Source of the DNA: Hyphomicrobiales bacterium
GTDB taxonomy: Bacteria > Pseudomonadota > Alphaproteobacteria > Rhizobiales > Rhizobiaceae
Assembly: GCA_017305835.1 (NCBI GenBank)
Contig: JAFKJY010000045.1
Location: 31,500 to 95,499 of the forward strand
DNA: 64,000 nucleotides
Reading direction: 5' to 3'
Within the stretch, counting starts at the first letter, position 1. Every line of letters starts with the position of its first letter. Shown piece by piece: positions 16,659 to 24,873 of this stretch. The translations under genes and the position numbers were made by a program. Below the pieces are notes generated by a model. It was not told the DNA's origin, made no database searches, and saw nothing but the letters and a program-made list of their open reading frames with translations.

Positions 16659-17715
16659 GGATGCTGAAGACGGCGCTACCCAGCCCCGGCTGGGTGGATG
16701 GGTCGTTGTGGCGCATCCGCGCCCTCACCGTGTCGCCCGTCGCTAGCGTCAGAACAGCCCGGCTGGCAATCGTATTCTGACCGCTGTTGCCGACGATCTC
16801 GTTGAAGGCGAGTTGTGTCGCGCCGTTCTTGTAGAAATATATCGACGTCGAACTCGGATTGCCGTCGACGCCAAGCACAGCGCTGAAATCGTAGACCCCG
16901 GCCGCGGGCGCGGTGAAGGTCGTGCCGTTCCAGGCGCCGCTGCCGAAATCGTTGCGGCTGGTCGTGCCGAACGTCTGGTCGACATAGGTGTTCGACGGCA
17001 TCGAGGTTCCGGCCGTCCCTTCCGCCGTGAGAATGCTGAGGGAGCCTCCAAGGGAGGTGAACGGCATCGACACCGCACCCGTCGAACGGTTGATGATCAG
17101 CGCATCCTTCCAGCTCGAGCCGTCGGCGCTGACCTTGACGTGGAAATCGTCGTCGCCCGCGAGCCCGAACTCCGCCCGGCCCGACCAGTTGTCCTGGAAA
17201 AGGAAGCTCGCCGTCTTGCCCGCGGCCGCCTTGTTGGCCTTGATGCGGATGTCGCCGCTGCCGGGCGTGACGTCGTCGTGCGAGAACAGCGCCGCGTCGG
17301 ACTTGATCGCGATCCGATTGGTGCTGTCCGGCGACGCGTTGACGCCGACCGTCGGAAAATTGCCGTCGCTGCCGGCACCGGAAACCGGCGTCCATGCCGC
17401 GCCGTCCCAGGCGACCAGCAGGTTCTCCGCCTGTACCCAGGCGAGCCAACCCGCTCCCGGCGCGATCTGCCGCCATGCGCCGTCCGCCCGCAGGGCGATG
17501 GCTAGATCCCAGCCGTCCCATTCGCCGCTCGCATCGGCCGCGACGATGTAGCGATCGCCCTCGGAGGCCCCGGCCGGGGCGACGGCAAGCGTCCGCGCGA
17601 TGACCGAGAGCTGGGTGATCCCGTCGAGCAGCGTCAGCGCCTCATTGTGGGTCACGAATTGCTGCATCTGGCTCGGCATGATCAGCGGCAGTTTCAGGAT
17701 CGGCGTGTTTTCCAT
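16645..17715 (-). CDS. DUF2793 protein with C1q-like C-terminal domain
   Basis: A 356-residue protein. The N-terminal part (ENTPILKLPLIMPSQMQQFV, later LLDGITQL and WDGWDLAIALRADGAWR) matches DUF2793, seen in phage- or GTA-like tail proteins of alphaproteobacteria. A linker with ILTAEGTAGTSMPSNTYVDQ then leads to a beta-rich end (FTAPAAGVYDFSAVLGV, SIYFYKNGATQ, VRARMRHNDPST) like a C1q/TNF jelly roll. No signal peptide or membrane span is visible. The ATG at 17715 was chosen because DUF2793 homology starts there. It is alone on its strand between the Wzz-like gene and manC, with no phage structural genes nearby. A carbohydrate-binding or spike role is possible; function is not established. 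Confidence 0.65.
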   Translation of the reverse strand: MENTPILKLPLIMPSQMQQFVTHNEALTLLDGITQLSVIARTLAVAPAGASEGDRYIVAADASGEWDGWDLAIALRADGAWRQIAPGAGWLAWVQAENLLVAWDGAAWTPVSGAGSDGNFPTVGVNASPDSTNRIAIKSDAALFSHDDVTPGSGDIRIKANKAAAGKTASFLFQDNWSGRAEFGLAGDDDFHVKVSADGSSWKDALIINRSTGAVSMPFTSLGGSLSILTAEGTAGTSMPSNTYVDQTFGTTSRNDFGSGAWNGTTFTAPAAGVYDFSAVLGVDGNPSSTSIYFYKNGATQLAFNEIVGNSGQNTIASRAVLTLATGDTVRARMRHNDPSTQPGLGSAVFSILRLG

Positions 17716-17958
17716 CTCGGCCTCGTCTGTCTTTGCCGCGATGATGCCCCGGCAATCGCGCCGTGGGACAGCCGACTCGCGCAGATGCTTGAATCTGTTT
17801 GGCAATTCGCCGTGGCGACGGCCGGTCTGTCCTACGTCGAGGCGGTCCGCTGTGCCGGACAAACATGCGCCTTCCAGCTTGTCGCGGTCCCGCTTGACGG
17901 CTATGCCGGGTTTCGGGCCGCGCAGGATTGGTCCCGGCGGGGCGCGTTTGGCGCGAGC

Positions 17959-17964
17959 GGAGGG
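17959..17964 (+). promoter_or_regulatory. Shine-Dalgarno deciding a TTG start of manC
   Basis: GGAGGG ends five bases before the TTG at 17970 and fourteen before an in-frame GTG at 17979. This favours the TTG, which gives GIVPVIVCGG at the N-terminus. Confidence 0.55.
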
Positions 17965-17969
17965 TTTGC

Positions 17970-19421
17970 TTGGGCATAGTGCCTGTCATCGTATGCGGCG
18001 GCGCGGGCTCCCGCCTCTGGCCGCTGTCGCGCGAGGCCTATCCCAAGCCGTTCATCCGGTTGGCCGACGGCTTCTCTTTGATCCAGCACGCCTTGCGCCG
18101 CGCGGCGGCCCTCGAGGGCGCCCGCGACATCGTCACGATCACCAATCGCGAGCTGGCCTTCGAGGTGAGGGACCACTATGCCGAGCTGGGCCTGGAAGGC
18201 CTGCGCCACCGCTTCGTGCTCGAGCCGGAGGGGCGCGACACGGCGGCGGCGATCGCCGTCGCCGCGCTCGAGATCCAGGCGGCGATCGGGTCCGACGAGG
18301 TCATGTGCATCCTTCCGGGCGACCATACGATCGCGCGCCTCGATGCCTTCGTCGCGGCGGTCTCTTCCGCCGTCGCGATCGCCCGGACCGGCCGCCTCGT
18401 CACCCTCGGCATCGTGCCGGACGCGCCGGAAACCGGCTACGGCTATATCGAGGCGGATGGCGCCGACGTCGTGCGTTTCGTCGAGAAGCCGGACGCCGCG
18501 ACCGCGCGCCGCTTCCTCGAAAGCGGCCGCTTCCTGTGGAATTCGGGCATGTTCTTCTGCGCGGCCGGGCGCATGGTCGAGCTGATGGAACGGCATTGCC
18601 CGGACATCCTGTCCGGCTGCAGGGCGAGCCTCGCGGCGGCGCGCCGCATGGTCGACGAATCCACGGCGACCGTGCAGGTTGAATTGCCGAAGGACATCTT
18701 CGCGACGGTGCGCAAGCAGTCGATCGACTATGCGGTGCTGGAGAAGGCTCGGAACCTTGCCGTCATACGCTGCGACATCGGCTGGAGCGACATCGGCTCG
18801 TGGACCGCATTCGCCGCGCTGTCGCCGCGCGACGCCGGCGGCAACGCCGCGATCGGCCCCGCCGTGACCGTCGATACCCGCAACAGCTTCATCCATTCCG
18901 CCGACAGGCTGGTGACGACGCTGGGCGTCGAGGATCTCGTCATCGTCGACACGGCCGACGCGCTGCTGGTGGCGTCACGCCACCGCGTCCAGGATGTGAA
19001 GACCATTTCGGCGCGCCTGAAGGCGGAGAACCATCCGGCGCATCGCGAGCACCGCAAGGTCCACCGGCCGTGGGGGACCTATACGGTGCTGGAGACGGGC
19101 CCCCGCTTCAAGATCAAGCGGATCGAGGTCCGGCCGGGCGGCCGCCTGAGCCTGCAGATGCACTATCACCGCAGCGAGCACTGGGTGGTGGTTGCCGGGC
19201 GCGCGCGGGTGGTCAACGGCGAGCGCGAGTTCAGCCTCGACCCGGATCAGTCGACCTACATCCCGGCCGGCACGCGCCATCGGCTCGAGAACGGGGAGCC
19301 GCAGCCGCTGATCCTGATCGAGGTCCAGACGGGCGAATATCTCGAAGAGGACGACATCGTCCGCTTCGATGACGTTTATGGGCGGGACCTTCAGCCGAGC
19401 AAGCCCAGCAGATCCTCGTAG
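17970..19421 (+). CDS. manC: Mannose-1-phosphate guanylyltransferase / mannose-6-phosphate isomerase
   Basis: A 483-residue type II bifunctional enzyme (ManC/AlgA/CpsB). It isomerises fructose-6-P to mannose-6-P and makes GDP-mannose from mannose-1-P. The nucleotidyltransferase signature VIVCGGAGSRLWPLSREAYP stands at the N-terminus, and FVEKPD and RFLWNSGMF are family blocks. The last 130 residues form the cupin isomerase domain (HRPWGTY, SLQMHYHRSEHW, TYIPAGTRHRLEN). The TTG start at 17970 has a GGAGGG site, and no ATG lies near the motif. Its 3' end overlaps the convergent deacetylase gene by about 30 bases. It would supply GDP-mannose for the surface polysaccharide; no GDP-mannose dehydratase is in the window. 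Confidence 0.93.
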   Translation: MGIVPVIVCGGAGSRLWPLSREAYPKPFIRLADGFSLIQHALRRAAALEGARDIVTITNRELAFEVRDHYAELGLEGLRHRFVLEPEGRDTAAAIAVAALEIQAAIGSDEVMCILPGDHTIARLDAFVAAVSSAVAIARTGRLVTLGIVPDAPETGYGYIEADGADVVRFVEKPDAATARRFLESGRFLWNSGMFFCAAGRMVELMERHCPDILSGCRASLAAARRMVDESTATVQVELPKDIFATVRKQSIDYAVLEKARNLAVIRCDIGWSDIGSWTAFAALSPRDAGGNAAIGPAVTVDTRNSFIHSADRLVTTLGVEDLVIVDTADALLVASRHRVQDVKTISARLKAENHPAHREHRKVHRPWGTYTVLETGPRFKIKRIEVRPGGRLSLQMHYHRSEHWVVVAGRARVVNGEREFSLDPDQSTYIPAGTRHRLENGEPQPLILIEVQTGEYLEEDDIVRFDDVYGRDLQPSKPSRSS

Positions 19422-20698
19422 CCTTCACCCCATCCATAGGCATCCGTGATGGTGTGGGTGTGCCAGTTGACAGTGACCTCACCGCCGACGAACCACACCT
19501 CGTTGAGCCATCGCTTCATTTCGGTGGCTACGGGTGGCGCATCCGCACCCGCATAGTCGTAGAAGTGCGAGTCCATGAAGAGCATCGGGACGGCCTCGAT
19601 GCCGATCGGCGCTTCGCCACTAAAATCCCAGGGACGGATGCGCAGCGCATGCCCAGCCCGGAAGCCCGCCCGGTCGTTGAAGCCAAGCGTCGAATCGCAG
19701 GAGAGCCCCGCCGCCGCCTGCGCCGCCCATGTCGATGCCCACGAGAAATGCAGCCAGTGCTGGCGGCAATGCGTGATCCCGGTTCGGGCGGCTTCAGCCA
19801 CGCGCTCGCGCTCGGCAGCCATCTGCGCCGGGTCTACCCATGCCTCGAATGACTGGTGCAGGCCGACTGTCCATCCGCCGTCGCGCAAGGCGGCGAGCTG
19901 CTCGCGCATATACGGCGAGCTGATGTCATAGGCGGGGTCGATCAGCAGCCGACGCGGCGAGCCGCGCCGCAGTCCCGGCTTGCCGCCATAGAAGTGAAGG
20001 GTGCTGCGCAGGCCGGCCGCGCGCTCCATGTCGCGCACGCGCTCCAGCGTGCGCAGGTCTCCGGCGCCGAAGGCGAAGCGGCTCGCGTCTCGGAGCCGGT
20101 TGCGGGCGGTCCCGAACCGGTCACCGAGCACGGCGCGCACGGCATTGGCGAGCTGGAAGGCCGTCTGCTTGGCCCGGATTTCCGGCGTCAGCCGGATCGC
20201 GTCGACGTCGTGAGTGAGGATGATCGAAGCGGCCGGCAGTGGCCCGAACAAAGCCTCCTCCGGCAACCCGCTCTCGCGCGCTGCCCAACGACGCAGGAAC
20301 AGGAAGATACGGTTGACCCATGCCTGCTCGAACAGGGGCTGCATGTCGGCGGGCAGCCGAAACGCGTAGGAGAGCGCCGGGCCGTGCTGCGCTTCGAAGG
20401 TCCGCTCTAGGCTGCCGGCCAGCATGTGCCAGGCGGTTGCGATCCAGTCGCATCGTCGCCATGACTCAGGAGCTTCGCCCGCGATCATGGCGCTGGAATA
20501 AGCGAGAAGGGCGCCGTTCACTCCGATGTCGGCCGCCCAGCCGGGAAGGGCAACTTGCAACAGCGCACCGGCGTCGCCCGAAATCGGCGCTTCGGGCAGG
20601 GGAAGCACCGCAATCCGCGCAACGCCATCTGGCCAGTAGCGGGCACCGCAGGCGAGCACCCATGCCCTGCGCGCTGCCGCCTTGCTGGCATCCGTCAT
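19391..20698 (-). CDS. Polysaccharide deacetylase-like protein
   Basis: A 435-residue protein with NodB/YadE-like elements: ASIILTHDVDAIR (HDVD) near residue 160, LHFYGGKPG, and an AYDISSPYMREQLAALRDG block. GGWTVGLHQSFEAW, HCRQHWLHFSW and VNWHTHTITD follow. These resemble proteins annotated as polysaccharide deacetylases in exopolysaccharide loci, which remove N- or O-acetyl groups with a His/Asp-bound metal. The frame is open far upstream to 21760, but that part is a shadow of the membrane-protein gene. I took the ATG at 20698, which overlaps that gene's stop (ATGA), so the two are translationally coupled. No signal peptide is evident. Confidence 0.72.
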   Translation of the reverse strand: MTDASKAAARRAWVLACGARYWPDGVARIAVLPLPEAPISGDAGALLQVALPGWAADIGVNGALLAYSSAMIAGEAPESWRRCDWIATAWHMLAGSLERTFEAQHGPALSYAFRLPADMQPLFEQAWVNRIFLFLRRWAARESGLPEEALFGPLPAASIILTHDVDAIRLTPEIRAKQTAFQLANAVRAVLGDRFGTARNRLRDASRFAFGAGDLRTLERVRDMERAAGLRSTLHFYGGKPGLRRGSPRRLLIDPAYDISSPYMREQLAALRDGGWTVGLHQSFEAWVDPAQMAAERERVAEAARTGITHCRQHWLHFSWASTWAAQAAAGLSCDSTLGFNDRAGFRAGHALRIRPWDFSGEAPIGIEAVPMLFMDSHFYDYAGADAPPVATEMKRWLNEVWFVGGEVTVNWHTHTITDAYGWGEGYEDLLGLLG

Positions 20699-21726
20699 GG
20701 CGCCGCACCTGGTTGCTTCAACCGCCGCATCAAGGTCCACAGGCTCTCGCCTCCGGCCGAGAGGACCCAGGCGCCACCGGCAATGATCGGCAAGGCAAGA
20801 CAGAGCCGCAGCAGCAGTGCGGTCGCTACGGCAGTGGTGATGGGTACGCCGAATGCACCCAGCGCGAGCACGGCGGCAGCCTCGAACGTTCCCAGGCCGC
20901 CAGGCGCCACCGAGATCACCAGTCCGAGCGTGCTTGCCACGAACACGACCAGGATATCGCCGGCGTCGAGGCCCCCTATGCCCATGATCCCGATCACGGC
21001 AAGGAAGATCATGTAGGACAGCAGCCACGACAGTGCTGAAAGTGCGATCGCCAGCGCAGCGACGCGAAGTGTGGCGAACTGCGAAAGCGCATCGGCCATC
21101 TGCAGGGCCTGACGCTTGATCCATGGCGAGCCCGTCATGGTGGCCACCTTGACCACGATGCCGGGCCGCCGGGCGACCAGCATCAGGCCAGCCACGCCGA
21201 CAAGGCCGAGTCCGCCCAGGACGATCGCACTCGATTTCAGCGATCCGGCGTAGGGTCCCGCAGCAACTGCCACCGAACATAGCGCGAGCATCGCCAGGAA
21301 GATCGTGTCGAGCAGGCGCTCGACGACGAGAACGGCAAACCCGCTGGCAACCGGCAGGCCGCATCGCAGGTTGAGCCCGAGAGGCTTGGCCGCCTCGGAA
21401 AGGCGGCTGGGCACCAGCAGCACGACAAGCTGGGCGACCATGTTGACGGCTATGCCGTCCGCAACAGAAACCGATGTCCCGGCCAGCACCGCAAGGCGCC
21501 AGCCAGCGATCAGAACCGTACCCAGCATCAGCACGAATGCGGCAGCCACCGCCGGTGCGATGCGCCCCGCGTCTAACTCCGCGGGCCATCCGCTGCCGAA
21601 CGCAATGAAGGCCGCAACGGCGAGCGCCAGCACCACTGCTGCCCGCAGGAAGAGGACGGCAAGCATCGGCCGGCTGCCGTCGGGCCGTTCCTTCCCCGGA
21701 GGTGGCGTCTGCGGGAGCCCGTTCAT
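20695..21726 (-). CDS. LPG synthase transmembrane-like (UPF0104) protein
   Basis: About 343 residues with eight or so hydrophobic helices. Key segments are LLVPSRLSEAAKPLGLNL, VLVVERLLDTIFLAM and SVAPGGLGTFEAAAVLAL, the hallmarks of the lysylphosphatidylglycerol synthase TM domain family. The soluble aminoacyl-transferase domain of full MprF is absent, so it is a flippase-like or regulatory membrane protein of unknown substrate. The ATG at 21726 (MNGLPQTPPPG) was preferred; a TTG at 21783 would add 19 residues. It is directly upstream of the deacetylase-like gene with a 4-base overlap. The partnership suggests movement or handling of a lipid-linked saccharide. Confidence 0.75.
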   Translation of the reverse strand: MNGLPQTPPPGKERPDGSRPMLAVLFLRAAVVLALAVAAFIAFGSGWPAELDAGRIAPAVAAAFVLMLGTVLIAGWRLAVLAGTSVSVADGIAVNMVAQLVVLLVPSRLSEAAKPLGLNLRCGLPVASGFAVLVVERLLDTIFLAMLALCSVAVAAGPYAGSLKSSAIVLGGLGLVGVAGLMLVARRPGIVVKVATMTGSPWIKRQALQMADALSQFATLRVAALAIALSALSWLLSYMIFLAVIGIMGIGGLDAGDILVVFVASTLGLVISVAPGGLGTFEAAAVLALGAFGVPITTAVATALLLRLCLALPIIAGGAWVLSAGGESLWTLMRRLKQPGAAP

Positions 21727-21814
21727 CGTTTTGCCAGTCCTCGCCCGGGCGACTCGCCATCTGCCGAGTTGTCGCTTCTCCAAGCGAATCTCTCGACGAT
21801 GGCCGGCTGCGCCC

Positions 21815-22504
21815 CTATCGGGCCTTTTCGCACAGAAACGCCCACAGAGGCGACAATTGCCAAGGCAGCAGGCGAACAGGCACGGCGACCTGACGGGCAG
21901 TCGGGAAGCGGCGCAGAACCTGGCTCTGCACCCGCTTGAAATTATTGACGTTGAGATGGTTCCACACGAGGTCGGGCCGCTTGATCCCGCGCCGGCGCAT
22001 CGTCGGATAGGTCATCAACGTCTTGAAGGTCCCGACCGCCAGGCTTCCGTTAGTGGGGACGATGACCAGAAAGCGGCCGCCGGGTGCAAGAACGCGCTCC
22101 ACCTCGTCGAGCACGCGGTCGAGCTGTTCCACATGCTCGAGAATCGAGTTCGCCAATACACAGTCGAAGCTGGCGTTCTCGAACGGCATGTCGGCCGCGT
22201 CGGCGCACACGACCTCGACGCCGAACTTCTGCCTGCAGATCTCGGCATATTCCGGACTGAGATCGAGGCCGACATAGCGTTCAGTGCCGGTGTCGGGGTG
22301 GCGGTAGACCAAGTGTTCGCCGCCGCCGATGCCGATTTCGAGCACCCGCCTGGTGCCGCGCGCGCTGTCGGCGATCAGCCTGTGGGCGTAGTCTTCGACA
22401 TTCGTGAGCAGCCGGACATAGGTGCCCGTTTGCCGGGAGTGCCGCGCGTGGGCCTCCTGGGCGATGGTTTCCCAGATTTCTAGGTCGCGGACGGCATCCC
22501 ACAT
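21815..22504 (-). CDS. SAM-dependent methyltransferase (class I)
   Basis: A 229-residue methyltransferase. Motif I is RVLEIGIGGGEHLVY near residue 53, followed by YVGLDLSPEYAEICRQKFG and CADAADMPF. SILEHVEQLDRVLDEV and VLAPGGRFLVIVPTNGS complete a Methyltransf_11-like fold. It starts seven bases after the stop of the radical SAM gene on the same strand, so the two are probably coexpressed. That pairing suggests it acts on the radical SAM product or the same saccharide, but no acceptor can be read from the sequence. Confidence 0.82.
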   Translation of the reverse strand: MWDAVRDLEIWETIAQEAHARHSRQTGTYVRLLTNVEDYAHRLIADSARGTRRVLEIGIGGGEHLVYRHPDTGTERYVGLDLSPEYAEICRQKFGVEVVCADAADMPFENASFDCVLANSILEHVEQLDRVLDEVERVLAPGGRFLVIVPTNGSLAVGTFKTLMTYPTMRRRGIKRPDLVWNHLNVNNFKRVQSQVLRRFPTARQVAVPVRLLPWQLSPLWAFLCEKAR

Positions 22505-22511
22505 GCGATTG

Positions 22512-23651
22512 CTAGTAAGCGAGATCGCAACGCTTGCACATCGGCATCTTGCCGGCGTTCTGGATGAAACGCCGCCAGCCCTTCATCTCGTCGCCGTTCC
22601 AGATTTCGGCGATGGACTGGTCGTTTATGTTGCCGACGGGCTTGGAATGACACCGGGTGTAGACGATGACGCCGCCGTCGGCGAGGACCTGAAGGAAGAA
22701 CCAGCTTGCGAGGCAGCGGCCGGCCGGGTTCACGAACTCGTTCGGGCTGTGGAAGTAGCGCTCGAGCTCTTCCCTCGTGAACAGAGGGGAGAAATGGACC
22801 TTCGGCTTGTCCTTGAGCTGCTGGATCTGATCGTAGAGCAGGTCGATGTCGACGGCATGAGGGTCGATCCACTCGCTGTAGCAGCTCGGGCTGACTGCAT
22901 AGCGGTCGCCGTAGAGGGCGTTCTGCTCGGCCGCCGTCTCCGGGTCGATGAACCACATGTAGGTGAAGTTGATCGTGTTTACCGGCAGCGGCTCGATCGC
23001 CTTGTAGAAATCCACCAGCCTGTGATGGTTCATGTTGGTGATCGTGCAGTTGAGATAGATTTCCGGCCGGCGTCCCAGCTTGCGTGATGCGGCCGCGAAC
23101 GCTTCGACCCCTGCATAGGCCTGCTCGAAGCTGTCCTTGCGTCCCCGGATGTGGTTGTGGATGTCGGGCGGGCCATCCATGCTCACCGAAAGGCGCGAAA
23201 GGCCCGCCTCGGCGAGCGCCTGGGCCTGACGCGGCAGCGTATAGGCGCCGGTGGTCACGCCCGTCTTCAGGCCGTTCTCGGTGCAGTAGGCGATGGCCTC
23301 GGCCAGCGGCTTATACATGAGCGGCTCGGTCGAATTGAGCGCCATGAAAGGCTTGTCGTCCTTGACCTCGTCGACCACCCGCTTGAAGACCTCGATGTCG
23401 ACCTCATGCAGCTTGCGGTCGATACGCAGGTTCTTGAAGAACATGCCCTCTTCGTTGAACATGCCGACGTCGCACATCTTGCAGCGCAGGTTGCAGACGC
23501 TGTTGATCGACCAATAGATCGTCAGCGGCGATGAGACCTTGAGTTCGCCCGGCAGATAATAGGGCGCGACGTTCCGCACCATCCGCCACGGCGAGGTGTC
23601 GATGCCGGGTCGGTGGAAGGCCTGTACGGCCTTCTTCATCTCATAAAGCAT
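22512..23651 (-). CDS. Radical SAM/SPASM enzyme
   Basis: A 379-residue radical SAM protein. The [4Fe-4S] motif is CNLRCKMC (Cys53, Cys57, Cys60). LNSTEPLMYKPLAEAI takes the place of the usual GGEP segment: NSTEP, with the GG replaced by ST. A C-terminal SPASM-type set of cysteines is present (CLASWFF, YTRCHSKPVGN, MCKRCD). SPASM enzymes modify peptides or sugars, or act in cofactor assembly. A peptide precursor gene is not visible. The neighbours (methyltransferase, FemAB-like, AsnB, deacetylase) favour modification of a saccharide or glycolipid. The first ATG at 23651 is preceded by AGGG; another ATG lies at 23639. The promoter region is shared with the divergent FemAB-like gene. Confidence 0.82.
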   Translation of the reverse strand: MLYEMKKAVQAFHRPGIDTSPWRMVRNVAPYYLPGELKVSSPLTIYWSINSVCNLRCKMCDVGMFNEEGMFFKNLRIDRKLHEVDIEVFKRVVDEVKDDKPFMALNSTEPLMYKPLAEAIAYCTENGLKTGVTTGAYTLPRQAQALAEAGLSRLSVSMDGPPDIHNHIRGRKDSFEQAYAGVEAFAAASRKLGRRPEIYLNCTITNMNHHRLVDFYKAIEPLPVNTINFTYMWFIDPETAAEQNALYGDRYAVSPSCYSEWIDPHAVDIDLLYDQIQQLKDKPKVHFSPLFTREELERYFHSPNEFVNPAGRCLASWFFLQVLADGGVIVYTRCHSKPVGNINDQSIAEIWNGDEMKGWRRFIQNAGKMPMCKRCDLAY

Positions 23652-23767
23652 AAGCTAGCCCTGTTGTGGCCTGTTGGCATCCCGTTTACAAGCAAGCGCG
23701 AAGGAAGTCGACCGCCCTTTGCGACGGCGCGCACGCCAAGGAAAGCTGACGAGGAATCCGCCCGCCA

Positions 23768-24865
23768 ATGCCGACCGTCCTTGCCCGGCCGAAAGCTAAT
23801 GGCGTCTCGTTGCTCGGCGATGACGCGCAAAGCATCCGGAAGTGGCAGGATTACGTCGCGCACAATCCCAATGCGACGATTTATCACGACATCGCCTGGC
23901 GCGAAATATTCGGACGCGCACTGGGCTACAGGAGCTACTATCTGGTCGCCGAAGCCGGCGACGGAGCGGTCACCGGGATATTGCCGCTTTTCCGCGTTCC
24001 CTCTCTCTTCGGGCGCCCCCGATTGGTTTCGGTGCCATTCCGGGATCGCGGCGGCGTGGTCGCCGACGACACGGAAAGCTTTCGCGCCTTGGTCGACGCA
24101 GCGACCACCATGCTCGGGCGCTTGGGAGGGGCCGGTCTGGAGCTCAAGACTCTCGTTCCTTATCCTGAGGACGCGCTGCGCGACACCGGTCTGCGCAGGG
24201 TCGATCACTGGCTTCATTCGCGAGTCGACCTGGCGGAGATCGCCAACCGTACCTTGCAGAAGGCCCTTCGCGACAAGATGCGGGCGGTCCGCCAGGGCAT
24301 CGAGGCGGGCCTCCGTTTCGATGATATGACCGACAGGCCCGACGCCGTCGCCAGATGGCATCGTGTCTATTCGGCCTCACAACACAGCCTCGGGGTGCCT
24401 GCTTTTTCGCAGCGGTTCTTCGAAGCGATGATCGCATCGCTCGCTCCCCGCGGCCTGCTTCGTCTCTATGTCGTGACGAATGCTGCGGGAAAGAACGTTG
24501 CAGCCACCATCGTGCTCAACGACCGGCACGTCTCCATCTACGCCTATTCGGCCTCGGACCCGGTCGAGCGCTCGACCCGGCCGAACGACTTCATGCTCTA
24601 CAACCTCTATGGAGCGCTCATTGAGGCGGGACAGCTTGCCTTCGATTTCGGGGCTGATTCGCCCGATCAGGAAGGGCTGCTTCGCTTCAAGCGGAAGTGG
24701 CAGGCCAGCCAGCAGTTGATCCCGTTCTATTATCTCGGCAAAGGCGATCCGGCCGACACCGACAGTTCCTCGCACCGCTTCGACCTCGCAAGAAGCATCG
24801 TGCGAGCGATGCCGATCGCGGCTTCGCGGGCGTTGTTGGCACCGCTCGTTCGCTACTTTGGATAG
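23768..24865 (+). CDS. FemAB/BioF2-like GNAT-fold transferase
   Basis: A 365-residue protein resembling the FemAB-type double-GNAT proteins found in exopolysaccharide loci. Visible blocks are NATIYHDIAWREIFGRALGY near residue 35, VPFRDRGGVV, the basic LQKALRDKMRAVRQGIEAGL and SASDPVERSTRPNDFMLYN. QLAFDFGADSPDQEGLLRFK and KRKWQA stand near the C-terminus. FemAB enzymes transfer amino acids from aminoacyl-tRNA, and homologues in polysaccharide clusters are thought to add amino acyl or acyl groups to sugars. It is divergent from the radical SAM gene and ends just before the toroid-like gene. The substrate is unknown. Confidence 0.72.
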   Translation: MPTVLARPKANGVSLLGDDAQSIRKWQDYVAHNPNATIYHDIAWREIFGRALGYRSYYLVAEAGDGAVTGILPLFRVPSLFGRPRLVSVPFRDRGGVVADDTESFRALVDAATTMLGRLGGAGLELKTLVPYPEDALRDTGLRRVDHWLHSRVDLAEIANRTLQKALRDKMRAVRQGIEAGLRFDDMTDRPDAVARWHRVYSASQHSLGVPAFSQRFFEAMIASLAPRGLLRLYVVTNAAGKNVAATIVLNDRHVSIYAYSASDPVERSTRPNDFMLYNLYGALIEAGQLAFDFGADSPDQEGLLRFKRKWQASQQLIPFYYLGKGDPADTDSSSHRFDLARSIVRAMPIAASRALLAPLVRYFG

Positions 24866-24873
24866 GATTGCCG

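Noticed and set aside
19391..21760. A single 789-residue fusion protein
   Set aside because: The upstream part of that frame is the shadow of the UPF0104-like gene. A coupled ATG at 20698 gives a normal deacetylase-like protein.
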